The translations under genes and the position numbers were made by a program. A DNA stretch of 64,000 bases, taken from the NCBI GenBank assembly GCA_000310025.1, contig FN649730.1, forward strand, positions 1,937,986-2,001,985. Direction: 5' to 3'. This document shows, in pieces, positions 1 to 10,829 of the stretch (the stretch's first letter is position 1; the number at the start of each line of letters is the position of its first letter). The notes under the pieces were generated by a model, which ran no database searches, was not told the origin of the DNA, and worked only from the letters and a program-made list of their open reading frames with translations. The stretch is from Ectocarpus siliculosus. Its lineage: Eukaryota; Sar; Phaeophyceae; Ectocarpales; Ectocarpaceae.

Positions 1-1749
1 ATTTCAGCGGGACCAGAAATAAAAACAAGCTTAACTCATGCGTGGTTAGCGCACACAGACGACAGACAATGAACCGCGTTCTGCACTCGACAAGTTGATC
101 GTCGGATGCGAAGCTTTGAAAATTTTAAGCTTGAAAATGACCTCATTTGATTTCAATGGTTAACGATTACTGCTGCGGGCACAGGCGTGGTGGCTAAGGC
201 TTCCGGTGGCAACTCAGAAGCCGTAGGCAGTTTCGGGTTTCTTGGCGGTACAACGTAGTTAAGAGGTAGGTGTAAACATGACGATATGGTTAGCAGCAAT
301 ACCGCCACCCGGCAGTTTGGCTGCAAGCACTTTCTCGGCGGTATCGACTACGGAGGGGGAGGTGGTCATGTCGAAGCACGGCGGTAGGCTGTTCTGCGTT
401 TTTCGGTGGTAACGGTTTCGGCGTGGGAGGTTGAAACAAAACTAGCGGGAACTATTCAGCGGGTACCGTAAGAGGGGAAGAGATGACATCGGATGGGATC
501 GGTTTGTCGGTTTTTTCTTGCCCTTTTTTTTTCAAGTGTGCGTGTTCTTTAGTTCTTCTGATGGTTCTAGCATTCTTGTTACCACGGACCGAGTCTTTGT
601 GCTCGATTTTGGGATTTAGCAACTGGCACAAGATTAATGTACTAAAAAAGGAACGTTGCAAGAGAGTTCCATATTTCCGACGCAGTCCGTAACAGCAGTA
701 AATAAGTTCGTGAAGATTCTTTCCAGGCACCCCTCCCTGTGCTATCTTCCGATGGGTGCGATGCCCTCTCAAATACACATGGTGGCCCTCCTGGTTCTAC
801 CGCGGTGTTGTATGCACGCAGCCCGGTGCAATCTCGCCGACCGGTGCCGTACCTCTGCCTTTACGGCAGATCAGTACATAACAACCGTTTAGATCGACAT
901 GAACGCACTGCATTTTCAGCCCGGGACGCCAGAACAAACAGAACAGTCAGTACAGAAGCCGTTGCCTCGGTATTGGGCGGCATTCGCGATAAATGAATAC
1001 CATAGTTTATTGAGGAAATAGAACAGGGAGGGGGTACGCATACCCTATTCCGACTTCCTCGATTGATTGCATACTTTATCCAACATGTTTACTTAGCAGA
1101 AAAACTCTGCGAAGGCTACTGGGTTTTGCTCGATATAGTTTGCATGTTCAGCTGTCTACTACCCAGGTCTCGGCCTTTGATGAAGAGAGGCGAGGCCCGC
1201 ACACCGGTTGAAACTGGGTGCTGGCTAGAAGGACGACGATGAATAATATTTGTCTTTGTACATAATATATAAATGAACTGCTGTCACACGGTTACGAAAA
1301 ACATTTTACCGACAATGCCTTACGGCGAATTGCGCAAACTCAAAGAATTATGGAAAAATGAATACACACACAGAGAGAATACCCATTTGAGATATATCCA
1401 CAAACAATAGAAAGGTGCTGCTCATCACAGTCCAATATCGCCTCGTAGACGAAAGTGTCGGGGGAGCGAAGTTGTTGGCGCAGAAAAGTACTGTTCGGTC
1501 TCGCAAGGACGCAGACCCTGTTGCCATCGAGGGTTCTCAGCTATGCCTGTGGTTTCCTCCCCTATCTCCCCATCACCAACAACACCAGAGCCTTTGACCG
1601 TGCGGGGTAGTTCCATCCGCACTATGAGTGCAAGTAATCACAACACATCTGCCCGTGGCCGGGGCATCTTGTCTGTTTCTGTCTGTACTATAGACTACAT
1701 ACAGCAGTAGCGTGCACAAATTAATGTTGTTGCGACTTTGACAACTCAC
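1..1749. other. gene-free left edge
   Basis: No convincing exon is visible. Open frames here are short, lack family motifs and have no consistent splice signals. The stretch lies downstream of the minus-strand Notum/pectin-acetylesterase-like exons, so the missing catalytic exons could have been expected here. No Gly-x-Ser-Ala-Gly-Gly coding signature was seen on the minus strand. Confidence 0.4.
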
Positions 1750-2590
1750 TCAAGGAGAGCCCTCCCCCGGAACTGCAGCTGCCCGTCGTCTGATTGCGTG
1801 TCGAGCAGGAACATGTCGGCCGTGCAGTGGGGCACGTACACCCGGTTGAACGTGCTGAAGAGGGCGTTTTCTGCAGCGTCTCCCGAGAGCAGGTTATGTC
1901 CTAGAATCACCTCACGCTCGGAACCGGTGGTTATTATTTCCGCGCCCTCAATCTGCCGTTCGCAGAGTGTTGCGTCGTGTGCGCAAGACACTGACCCCGC
2001 CTGAAGGAAGAAGATGTAGTCGCTTGAGGACGCGTTGGTTGCCATATGAAAGTAGCCTTGAGACCCATCAGCGCACGTCGCTGTTTTAGTTTGGATGTCG
2101 TCGGAGGAAAGCCACAGCGAGAGTAGGCAGACGGCCAGATAGTGGTGAGAGATCGATGCGGAGAAACATTGTGATCCTCGCTGTGCAACGAAATGGCGCT
2201 GAGATGAACCACATATGTATACAACTTCGACATGATGGCGCCCGCACCGCACATGACCTCGTTAGACGGGTATGTCGCGCAGTTGCCATGGACAGGACGA
2301 TGTGGCGAACGTTTGTCCGCGTTGCTGGTGCTCTACAGATTGAGTCGCATTTGTTGTTCACCTGCATGAACATGTTTCAGTGTGGAAGGTCAAAGCCTTT
2401 ACTCGAAGAGCCTGCTACAATTTACGCACGGAGAGTGCGCACCTGATGGCAGAAACTGTCTGGTCAGATAAGACCCCGACCCTCCTCCCGTGGAGCTAGA
2501 CACCGAGGCCAGCCACGCGAACAGCAGCAGCCGCCACCTCCTCAGGTGTCTAGGGCGTTTTATGGTCCCCATTTCCGTAGACAAACACAC
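1750..2590 (-). CDS. Notum / pectin-acetylesterase-like hydrolase, 5' exons only
   Basis: Two minus-strand exons are visible. Exon 1 (2590, or the second Met at 2572, down to 2443) encodes a basic stretch and a hydrophobic core (LLLFAWLASV) typical of a signal peptide. It ends at CCATCAG|GTGCGC in phase 1. Exon 2 (2080-1750) begins after AAAACAG with the matching phase. It carries CADGSQGYF, a Cys-rich loop (GSVSCAHD..LCERQ), LLSGDAAEN and NRVYVPHC. These correspond to the family motifs CLDGS-Y, GGG-C-C-R, GILS-NP and N-VYVPYC of the Notum/pectinacetylesterase (PAE) serine esterases, which remove acyl or acetyl groups from secreted substrates. The exon ends at a GTGAGT donor. The catalytic Ser exon (GxSAGG) is not seen in the remaining 1.7 kb, so the gene is either truncated or continues beyond the left edge. 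Family call fairly sure; integrity unknown. Confidence 0.62.
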
Positions 2591-4126
2591 CCAGAGCAGT
2601 CAACGAGCGAATGGCCGAATCACAGCGGAGGCGTTGCCTTTCTGTCGCTTCCCCACACACGTGAATGGCGCTGCCCTGTCTTTATACGAAGGTCGTTCCC
2701 TCGCGACCTCGCCTGCATCCGGTTTCCAGCTGTGAAGGGGGCAACGTCTATCTATGTTCAATACCGGCCTCACTCTTTGTGTTGCAGGATTGCTTTCCTC
2801 TTTGTGTGCTGTCTAGACTACTGCAGTATCGCAAAGATCTATCTGTTTAAATCTACCTGCACCGATCGTGAGATCCAAAGTTGAGTTGTTTGTAAATAGA
2901 CCGTGCAAGGGTTCAGTGTACCGGTAGGTCCAGGCCCAGTACCTGGCAGGCCTCACGGACTTTTTTTCGTATAACTTGGATATGTACTGCTGTACAACAA
3001 CATCCATCTCCTCGGAGGGAACTGGTGCAACCCAGAACTGATTTTTCTCGGGCGGTCGACATGTGACGCACACACAAGCATCTCGTCTATTTAGCTGATA
3101 CATGCATTCAACGCAACGGCCTAGCACGGTCGGCTACAGGCTCCTGGATCTACAGTGCCCATTTTTCGCTCTTCTTCTTGAAGCCAGGGGGTAACTACAA
3201 CAACGGTCCGCTTCAGCGAGAAGCGTCCAAGACGTGTCCATCGTTTGTTGGTAGACAACAAAGTGTGCCTTCATCTGAGGTGGTTCGCCGTCGCCTCCGA
3301 GATACCTACAGGCCCCATTCAGGCCAGCTGAGTGCCGTGATACAGAGACGGCACAGCAACGAGAGGGAAGCCCACCATTTATTCGAATCATTTCTCATAT
3401 ATTATTGGAGTGCGTGACATCCGACAGACGCGACTCCTCCTGTGTACGTAATTTTAGTGCTCTTGATCTCTTTTTGAAAAAGGTAGAGAACGAAAACGAA
3501 TTTTCACATCTAGACTACTTGTACTACTACAACGGATCTCTCGGTGTGCTGTACATTCTTGAACCACATCGATCGGTATAATGCCATGACAACAACACCA
3601 ATCGATGTGCGTATAGACTATAGTCAGCCTCGACAAAATACTCGTCGGGAGGTGCTGCCTCATCTCGCCGAAAAACTCCTCCGTCCTGGAGAAATCGGCT
3701 GTCGGCTCCGTTCACATGCGGCGATGTTGCCTCGTCTATAGGTTGTAGATTTTTTCGGCCCTACATGTACGTATCTGTGAGCTTGCGGCATCTACGTATG
3801 GCTGGTCTACTGTAGTTTCTCTACGTATGGATAGTCTACTGTAGTTTCTCTCGATGAGAGTATCGTTCTTTGATTGTACGTACATTTTCTAGATATATAT
3901 GCATATACACCTAACTGCAGAACAGTGTACAACCTCGGCGTGAATAGACACCCCGGGTGCGGTTGTGCCAATTGCCCGAAGACAAGCAGAGGATGATGAG
4001 ATGATGAGTCAGTCCAAGGAATGCGGCGTCGTACAAGTCTAATGCCCTCACCAAAGAACTACGAAGCACACTATCCTCTCACTACCCCTATGATAGCACG
4101 GGTGAATGTGAGCAAGCACTCGTTGA
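2591..4126. other. intergenic stretch between PAE-like gene and transposon
   Basis: No supported gene. The only structure seen is a short tandem duplication around 3790-3852: a roughly 30-bp unit containing TCTACGTATGG and TCTACTGTAGTTTC occurs twice. A 104-codon minus-strand open frame at 2813-3127 has no recognisable motif or splice context and is not called. Confidence 0.4.
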
Positions 4127-4128
4127 TA

Positions 4129-4151
4129 CAGTGCCGGCCCGCACTTAAGAA
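4129..4151 (+). repeat. left terminal inverted repeat of the pogo-like element
   Basis: Twenty-three bases matching the inverted right end (7297-7319) at 22 positions. It starts with CAG directly after the TA target site at 4127-4128, the usual outer end of pogo-type elements. Confidence 0.85.
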
Positions 4152-4364
4152 CCTCCTATTTTAGGCGAGGCTCAGTTCTTATTGGCTGCCCCAACCCGAG
4201 CACCAGTTCTTATTTGCCAAGTTATTATTTCGTAGTCCATTCTTCTCCAGAAAGGGCATTCTTGTTCTTATTTCAATACCGATTGCTCTATTGGCGGCTG
4301 TCAACCATGAGCAACACTACTGCTGTTGTCGGTACAAAAACACCAAGGCGTGGAGCAGCAACTG

Positions 4365-6721
4365 TCAACCTTCTTGGTCCACGAGGGTGACGTTGGTCCT
4401 GCGCACCCTTCCCGATCTACTAATGCTCTCAAGCAAGACCCAGGAGCCTACAGCCGCATCCGAATCTCCGCTGTACTTGTCTAAAGGCAACTTCATCTTG
4501 CGCGTACTCTGGTCTACCTCCAGCTGCACACAGTAGTCGTACAGGTGGCGAGTGTCCTTCTGAGATTGTTGAGTGATCAATACTCCAAACCACCCCATGC
4601 CCAGCCTAACGAGCACTCCACGTCGCAAAAGCAATCTGTCGAGAGCAACGGGTTTGGCTTCTTGAATACTAAAGCCTGCCGGGATCTCCATTCCCTGTAT
4701 CTCATCCTCCGGGTCTTGTGGGTCCATGCTGTCGTCGTCGTCTAGAAGAGCTAGCTCGTCGGTCTGAGGTTCAGAGATGTCTGCGAACGAGGCACCGGGG
4801 AACACAAGAAGTTAGGGTGTCCGTCGCCAAACTCAACATGACCCTATCATCATTTTTTGTAGTCGTGCACGGAAACAGAACAACCGCAAAAAACACAAGC
4901 TCACGTCAAGATGAAGAACATCGTCATCCGCAAAGAATGACGAGTGGGTCTTATGCAAAACAAACTTACCGCCGTCGTCTTCATCGCTGGAGTCAGCGCC
5001 CTCCACGAGCGTCTCACGTCCTCCATCGCCCTCCTCCCCCCGCCCCTCAGGCTCATCGTTGCCGTTCTCCGAGCTGTGTTCGTCGTCGTTACTGTCTTCA
5101 TCGTTCGCGAAGGTATACGGCTTGTCCAAACCTTCCAAGGTGATTCGATGATCGCCCGAGCCGTCCACGGTCATAGCCATTCCGCACTTTTCGAAAAGAC
5201 GGTGTCGGTACGCTTGTTGGTTGTTGAGTCTTGCCATGGCCGCTCCCATCCACTGAGCGATCAAGACCCGCCGATCAGAAGCTGTCAGCGACGCGGTTTC
5301 CCACCTCTCGAGGTTGTCCGACTGCTCGAGCCATATGTCCATCTGCCTCCCGACTTCCACCTTGAGAAATCGTCCGGCTCCTGCATCAACTGGCTGCACC
5401 TCATCCGTACACTCCGAAGGGCCATACCAGGCGAGAGTGTTGCAGTGCTTCGCAAGATACTCCTTGAATCCGTCCGTCGTCTGCGCGTGCAAGTTGTCCA
5501 TCATAAGAATGGACCTCGCCTTGGGGAGCTCACCCCGCCCGCGCATCAGGCCTTCGCGGTAGGACCTCTTCGCCCACTCCATGCAGAACTTTTGGTCGGC
5601 CCACGCATTCTCCTGGAAAAACACGTCTACGTCCTCGTGATACGCTGCTTTCTACACCGACGAGATCCGCTTTCCCGTGCCTCGGAAAATCACTGAAATG
5701 CGCATGGTCTTCTCACCGGGACCAAAGATGGCTTGCATCGTGCACTGCCTTTTCTCTAGGCCAGCAAAGGGCTGCGAGATTGCTACCCGCAACGCACCTC
5801 TCTTGTCCCACGTGTCGAGCAGCCCGTTCACGAATGCCAAAGGCACTTGATCCACATTCCAACGCTCCCAGAGCTGGAATTGACCGTACTGGGGAACCCT
5901 GGACTCTCTCTCCGCGACAGTCGTGACTGCCGACACGTCCGACTCATCGGGCGCCCTGTACCGCACCGGCTCTTGCAGGAGCTTGCGAAACAGTCGGTGG
6001 AAGCGCTGGATCTTTGGTAGCCGCTCTTCGACAGACTTGTTCTTGAGGTTGGTCCGGCGTCTTTTGGACAGGTTATGCCTCTTGGCCCATTTTCGTGCCC
6101 ACCTGAAGGATGCGCGGAATGATGCCGCCCGTTGATCCCCGGGGTACATCTCATGAACGAGCTTCCGGAACGTGATCGTCAGCCACAGAGCCGACACCTT
6201 CAGCTTTCTCTTCCGCCGCTCCACGAACCCCCTGTACAGTATTTTTTCTGCCTCAGGAAACCACCGTTCAGGCTGCTGTTTTGCGAGGAGGCTCTTCTTC
6301 ACGTCATCGGCTGCCGCCGCGATCAATTCCCTCTCGTTCTGGGCCCACTTCACAATATTGCTGTAGGAAATCTTGAGACGATCCTCCAAGTACTGAAGAG
6401 GCGTGCGTTCCTCCTCCTTCCAGAGGTCTTCGGCGTTGTCCTGGAGGATGCGCAGCTGGTTGACGGCGTGAGCTTTGAACCTGAAGTCGTATCGCCTGCG
6501 CTTGGGAGCTCCACGAGTTTCCTTGGTTGGCGGTTCATAAAGCCGTCGCCATCCAAGTCGAGATCGAGAAAGCGCTTCCGCTGGAGGACAAACGAAGCCG
6601 CCCCCGTCGAATCATCGACCTTCACGTGCCAACAACGCCCAGGCCCGGCTGCTTCCCACGGCAGGACACTCCCTTCGACATCCTTCCGTAGCATGCGCCG
6701 CAGCTGCGCGCCGTTGGACAT
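4365..6721 (-). pseudogene. pogo-like DDE transposase, interrupted by in-frame stop
   Basis: The transposase cuts and joins the transposon ends in the nucleus. The main frame runs from about 6530 down to 4970: a basic start (KRRRYDFRFKAHAV), a CENP-B/HTH-like region (KISYSNIVKWA; RASFRWARKWAKRHNLSKRR), then the catalytic core. The three acidic residues are visible: Asp in NVDQVP (5850-5852), Asp in MMDNLHAQ (5496-5498) and Asp in VQPVDAG (5385-5387). The last two have 36 residues between them (DD36D). A TAG at 5652-5654 breaks the frame between the first and second Asp, while homologous sequence continues in the same frame on both sides. An acidic tail is interrupted by an intron (4781-4969, GTAAGT donor, GCAG acceptor, matching phase) and ends at 4365. 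An upstream frame starting at 6721 (MSNGAQLRRML) may be the N-terminus joined by a frameshift near 6520; this is uncertain. Confidence 0.8.
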
Positions 6722-7296
6722 GTTGGCACTGCTGTGCTGCGTTCGTTCTCACGTGGATCCCAAGGCCTTGCTCGTTGGTTCACGAAGGTCATGGGACAGT
6801 GAGGGCAAGATCGGCGGGACTCCGGGGCCGGAGGTGGGAAGCTGATGCCGGATATGGGCTCTTTCACTCCACCGTGAGTCCGCTCAATCTGCGCGGCACG
6901 GTGGAAGAATGGCGGAATGGGAAGGGCGGAATGGCCGTTTAGGTGATTGAACGAGCCATGTCATGTATCATTCGCCATTGAGTGTGGTCCTGTCGACCTC
7001 ACACTTCCGTGGATGTCGCTGGCAAAAGATGTCCATGTATGTACTCCGTACAAATATAATTACCCAAAAATAACCTGACCCCTCCCAAACCCAATACATA
7101 TGTACTTCGATCACCCTCCCTCTTCCCCTGCCTCCCCCCTACGAATACACTTATCTGGCAGCCGCCACATTGCTGTCGTTCTTATCTGTAGCAGCAGTGG
7201 TGCACCTCTGGTGTGTGTTCTTGTTCCTAACAGGACGTGCAGTCGAGCACGTGTTCTTATCCGCAAATTCTTAACTTTTGGAATTTTTGTGCCATA

Positions 7297-7322
7297 TTCT
7301 TCAGTGCGGGCCGGCACTGCTG
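7297..7322 (-). repeat. right terminal inverted repeat of the pogo-like element
   Basis: Read on the minus strand it is CAG followed by the same 23-base repeat as the left end, so the right end carries one additional CAG unit. It abuts TA at 7323-7324. The extra triplet may reflect slippage at the terminal CAG or imprecise end processing (inference). Confidence 0.8.
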
Positions 7323-7324
7323 TA

Positions 7325-8510
7325 TCGGTTTTCGGCGGCCGTATAAAATATTTTGGCTCCGGCGTTGCCGGCGTGTAATGAGGTTATTATTATTGTTTTT
7401 TTTTTTCTTAAGACACAACGAATCCATCTGTATCATAGAAAAGAGTCTGAGACAGATAAGCAATGAATGCATAGCGTCAGAAAGTACCTGTATGTCTACG
7501 GCTTCCCAGACAGCATATAGGGACATCTCCCCCGTGGGTACACCCGGGACCGTTTTTTTTTTTTTTCCTTAAAGCTCGATTACGCCCCGACGAAGAGGAT
7601 GCAAACACGAAACGATGCATTTTCCGAGAGCTCTCGACCAGGCGGCTTCAACACCATCATTTTCCGCGCCGTGACTCTGCTGTTGAAAAATCGAGCTTTG
7701 AAAATCGGTCCGAGGGTTGTGTTATCTTGGTGTCGTAGAGGTAACCGCCATCTGGCTCGAAGAGGCCCCTCTGGCCTCCCAACTCTGCACCAGACCCTCC
7801 GCAGGGAATTCCGCCGCATCGCTGCATCGTACACATCGCCGTCTCTTCAGCTGCTGGGCTCTCTTGCCGAACTCCGTGACGAACCATGTGGCTGCTCCTG
7901 GTATGCTTTGGATCGATAGGGGTTGAGGCCTTTACCACTTCGTCCTCTCTAGGGCTACGGGCTTCGTCTGCATCATTCGCAGCAACAGGTGCGAGAGGCA
8001 GCAACAAATACCAACACACACACCGGTCTGACTCCTCTCCCCGTCGGCTTGGGTCTGTATTTTGTGCACAGGTGGTCGCGCTGCGCTCGTTGGGAAACAA
8101 CTACCGCGCGCGGTTATTTTCTCTAGTGCTGTAAGCCTTGTGTTGGGTATCATCCGCCCCTGAGGGAAGGCTTTTCTGCATGTTGGCAGACCCATTCAAA
8201 CATGCAGTGTCTTCATGTGTTCCGGGCGAAAAGGAGACTTGCTGTCGTGGTTCAAATAATGCTCGGCCCCACGGATTCGAGGAGCTAATGTAGTGTCAGC
8301 CGCACTCCGACGCGGACGGCAGTGAAGTGTGTTCCGCCCAACAGAACACTACGCTGGGCCCGTGTTGGCATCCGAATCTGAGGAAGAGATGAAGAAAACT
8401 TTCGGATGCAACCAACGAATGTGGCCGGTATGTACTCGTTCCGTGTGCAAGCGGAGGCGTGAAACCGCAGCTTGGAGTCACCAAAGGGATCTGCTGTACG
8501 TACACAGCTG
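7325..8510. other. intergenic stretch with a dispersed repeat copy
   Basis: No supported gene. Bases 7411-7560 belong to a dispersed repeat family (separate entry). Poly-T runs lie at about 7397-7407 and 7554-7566. The remaining open frames are short and motif-free. Confidence 0.4.
7411..7560 (+). repeat. dispersed repeat family, copy 1
   Basis: Shares an ordered series of blocks with 62415-62560: CAACRAATCCRTCT, CATAGAAAAGAGTC, AGCAATGAAT, AAGCGTCAG, TCTACGGYTTCCC and ATCTCCCC.GTGGGTA. The pair is clearly homologous although diverged. A third partial match (TTTCTTAA..GACGCAACGAATCCATCTGTATC) occurs at about 61141-61180. It is preceded by a T-rich stretch in two copies. It is probably a remnant of a non-coding mobile element; no coding capacity was seen. 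Confidence 0.6.
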
Positions 8511-8695
8511 CATCGAATGTGTTTGATGAAATACGCGCCTTTCTCTGCGATCATGGGGCAGGAACGACTCTTGGGGGTCATACAATGTACGTGTTTTCAA
8601 AGGCTGCAAGGCTCAAAAATCCAACTTGTACACTACAAGAAGACAAGAAGTAGAGCATGGTCGCGCGTACCTGTCAACGAACGCAACGAGAGTTT
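8511..8695 (+). repeat. 185-bp direct repeat, copy A
   Basis: Matches 10325-10509 over 185 bases with no gaps and four differences, in direct orientation. It begins CATCGAATGTGTTTGATGAA and ends AACGAACGCAACGAGAGTTT. Flanking sequence is unrelated. It could be a solo end of a retroelement, a SINE-like element or a MITE; there is no coding potential. Confidence 0.85.
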
Positions 8696-10324
8696 TTTGT
8701 TTTTTTTCGAATTGCCTTGATTAATATTTCTGTGGCCTACGGAGGGAGACATCCCCCGTACCACACGTTCCGCACGGCACAAAGCCTCTGCGGTATCCTA
8801 ACGTGTCTCTGCTTCTAAAACGCAAAAACTCCCTCCGAGTACTACCAGACGGGACGAAACTGTTGCACAGTAGCAGTCTCGGACGATTGAGCCTCCCAAT
8901 GGTACGCACTATTATACCATTCAGAAAACACCCAATTCGAAGTCGTGCAATATCTGCTTCGGGATACAACAGTACAACCCGTCGGGTCGTCCGATGTCGT
9001 GCATTACGCTTATATTACCAACACAGAACCGTGCGATACGCACCCTGCACGCAATTTGACCGCGAAACGGGACGGCACAGCTCAGCCGTTGGCCTTCGTG
9101 ACGCGCCGCCCGCCTAGAAAATCCCCAAATCGGAGGACTCAAAGAGTTCCTCCACCAAGAAGCACAACGGCGAGCGCTACGCCAGAGAGACCCTAGTCTG
9201 TCTCTCGGCGGTGGCGTGCAGTACCGATAGTCAGCTGTGGTGCACTATGAAGCGCTAAGTATCGTTTGCCTTGCCCTTCTTGATCGCCATGTGCCCTGCG
9301 CCGTATGGTGGTTTCATGGCGTTGCTTGCTTCCCGCTGTATCTTTGAGGTTCCCGCGAAAAGGTCCGCATGATGCCTGGGATATCTCACTACACGGGAAA
9401 ACATGACGAAAAGCACGAGGCAGAAAAAGAAAAGAAACAACAGAACAAAAGCGACAGGGCTGCGCTGTCGTGCAGCCCGGGTTTCCAATCTCGTGGGTAT
9501 CCGAACGTAGCCGGGACAGGTTGCATGGGATCAAGCGACGCGCGAGGCACGGTATCGTTTGTTTGTTTATTTGTTTTTTATTGGGGGGGGGGGGGGGGGT
9601 ACGCGGCGCCACGCTGAATTCCTTCTTGCGGTTCGACTTACGGCGCGGCCCATGGTAGAAAAAAAAACAATGGGACCGTACAGCCTGTGGCTTCATCATA
9701 GGAAAGAAATAAAGTGGCTTCGCCGCGGTTGTCTCTGCAGATATCGTCGAGCGTCAATTATTTGGCGCGCATCCGATATTCCCGAGCAAGCTGACCGACG
9801 AGCACATGACAATGCCGACCCGAGGCATTTCAACCATAATTGTCCCCGCCCGCGACATGGTTCCATTTGAAAGACGCGCTATGAATGGCGTACTTTCTCG
9901 AAGTTCCAGACAAGGAGAATTCCCGGTGTTGCTGCATACTACGCCAACCGTGGTGAGAACACAGTTATTCCTACCATCCTAACCGTGTTGGGGGAGGGGA
10001 GAGGGCATGTAGTTCGAACTTGACTCTGCGCTCTCGCCGCTATGCATCGTTCAAGACATGACCAAATATTATGAGAACATTCCCGGGTATATTTCACCCG
10101 CAGTAGATCGATTCCAACCATGCGACCGAAGCGATTTAGGTGGCCAATGCCACTACACTAGTAAAGTCATGTTCGCGATCATCGATACCTGACGGATTAA
10201 AGTTTCTTTTACACACACGAACGTGCATGTGCACACGCACACCATTAACAACAAAATGTGCGTGGCGGAGCTGTTGCATCGCTGAAAGCAGCCGTTCGGA
10301 AACATCACACCGGGAGATACTGCT
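8696..10324. other. spacer between the 185-bp repeats
   Basis: No supported gene and no reverse transcriptase or integrase motif, so the two flanking repeats do not look like LTRs of an intact element. It contains a run of 17 G at 9583-9599 within a T/G-rich stretch. Confidence 0.4.
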
Positions 10325-10509
10325 CATCGAATGTGTTTGATGAAATACGCGCCTTTCTCTGCGATCATGGGGCAGGAACGACTCTTGGGGGTCATACAAT
10401 GTACGTGTTCTCAAAGGCTGCAAGGCTAAAAAATCCAACTTGTACACTATAAGAAGACAAGAAGTAGAGCATAGTCGCGCGTACCTGTCAACGAACGCAA
10501 CGAGAGTTT
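10325..10509 (+). repeat. 185-bp direct repeat, copy B
   Basis: Second copy of the repeat at 8511-8695, same orientation, 181 of 185 bases identical. The high identity suggests recent movement or local duplication. Start and end are sharp, because sequence on either side does not match copy A. Confidence 0.85.
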
Positions 10510-10745
10510 ATGGCGAAAAAAGACCAGGCAGGGGGCACGCAGACCCTAACCCTAGCTTTACCGATTCTGTATTTTTTCCAGTATGCTCGCTCACTTAGAA
10601 AAAACTGAATAGACTACTGGGCATCAAATCCTCCCTCTCTGTCTCTCTCTGCTGCTGTTTCTACCCCCTCGCCCCTCCAGGACTCCCCGCTGGCGCGGTA
10701 GCATCAAGGTCGACATCATGGCGCAACAATAAGATAAGGCCCCGG

Positions 10746-10828
10746 ATGGGTACCGAGTTTGAGGACGAAAACGCGAAGGAGAAGCTCAAGGCCATGCTCA
10801 ACCGGCAGTTCGGGATCGGAGACGTGGG
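10746..10828 (+). CDS. probable coding exon, possibly the 5' exon of the UPF0301-like gene
   Basis: An ATG at 10746 opens a charged, coding-looking stretch (MGTEFEDENAKEKLKAMLNR) that ends near QFGIGD with a GTGGGT donor-like site. It points the same way as the UPF0301/AlgH-like exons at 13.0-15.6 kb and could be an N-terminal exon of that gene. However, the intron would be over 2 kb and the phase does not match the next recognised exon directly, so an intermediate exon would be needed. No domain is recognised in this piece alone. Confidence 0.35.
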
Positions 10829-10829
10829 T

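Larger units (their letters stand above)
4129..7322 (-). mobile_element. pogo-like DNA transposon (Tc1/mariner superfamily)
   Basis: A complete element of about 3.2 kb. The left end starts CAGTGCCGGCCCGCACT and the right end is its inverse, with one extra CAG triplet at the outer right end. TA dinucleotides flank it on both sides (4127-4128 and 7323-7324), the target duplication expected of pogo/Tc1/mariner elements. Inside lies a minus-strand DDE transposase gene (separate entry). Five copies of GTTCTTAT in the same orientation sit close to the ends (4175, 4206, 4264, 7178, 7253) and may be subterminal transposase-binding sites (inference). The transposase reading frame contains a stop codon, so this copy is probably non-autonomous. 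Confidence 0.85.

Noticed and set aside
2813-3127. 104-codon minus-strand frame upstream of the Notum-like gene
   Set aside because: No recognised motif, no splice context, and it lies upstream of a good signal-peptide start.
4944-5696. 250-codon open frame on the plus strand
   Set aside because: It is the antisense of the transposase catalytic core, whose minus-strand frame carries the DDE residues.
6132-6845. 237-codon open frame on the plus strand
   Set aside because: Antisense of the transposase N-terminal part; no motif of its own.
9583-9599. Run of 17 G (also 15 G at 63930-63944)
   Set aside because: Simple homopolymers; no function can be supported.
8511-10509. LTR retrotransposon with 185-bp LTRs
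   Set aside because: The interior has no gag, reverse transcriptase or integrase motif, and no TG...CA ends or primer-binding site were seen; left as direct repeats.
10540-10552. Telomere-like CCCTAACCCTA
   Set aside because: Only about two units, with no array.
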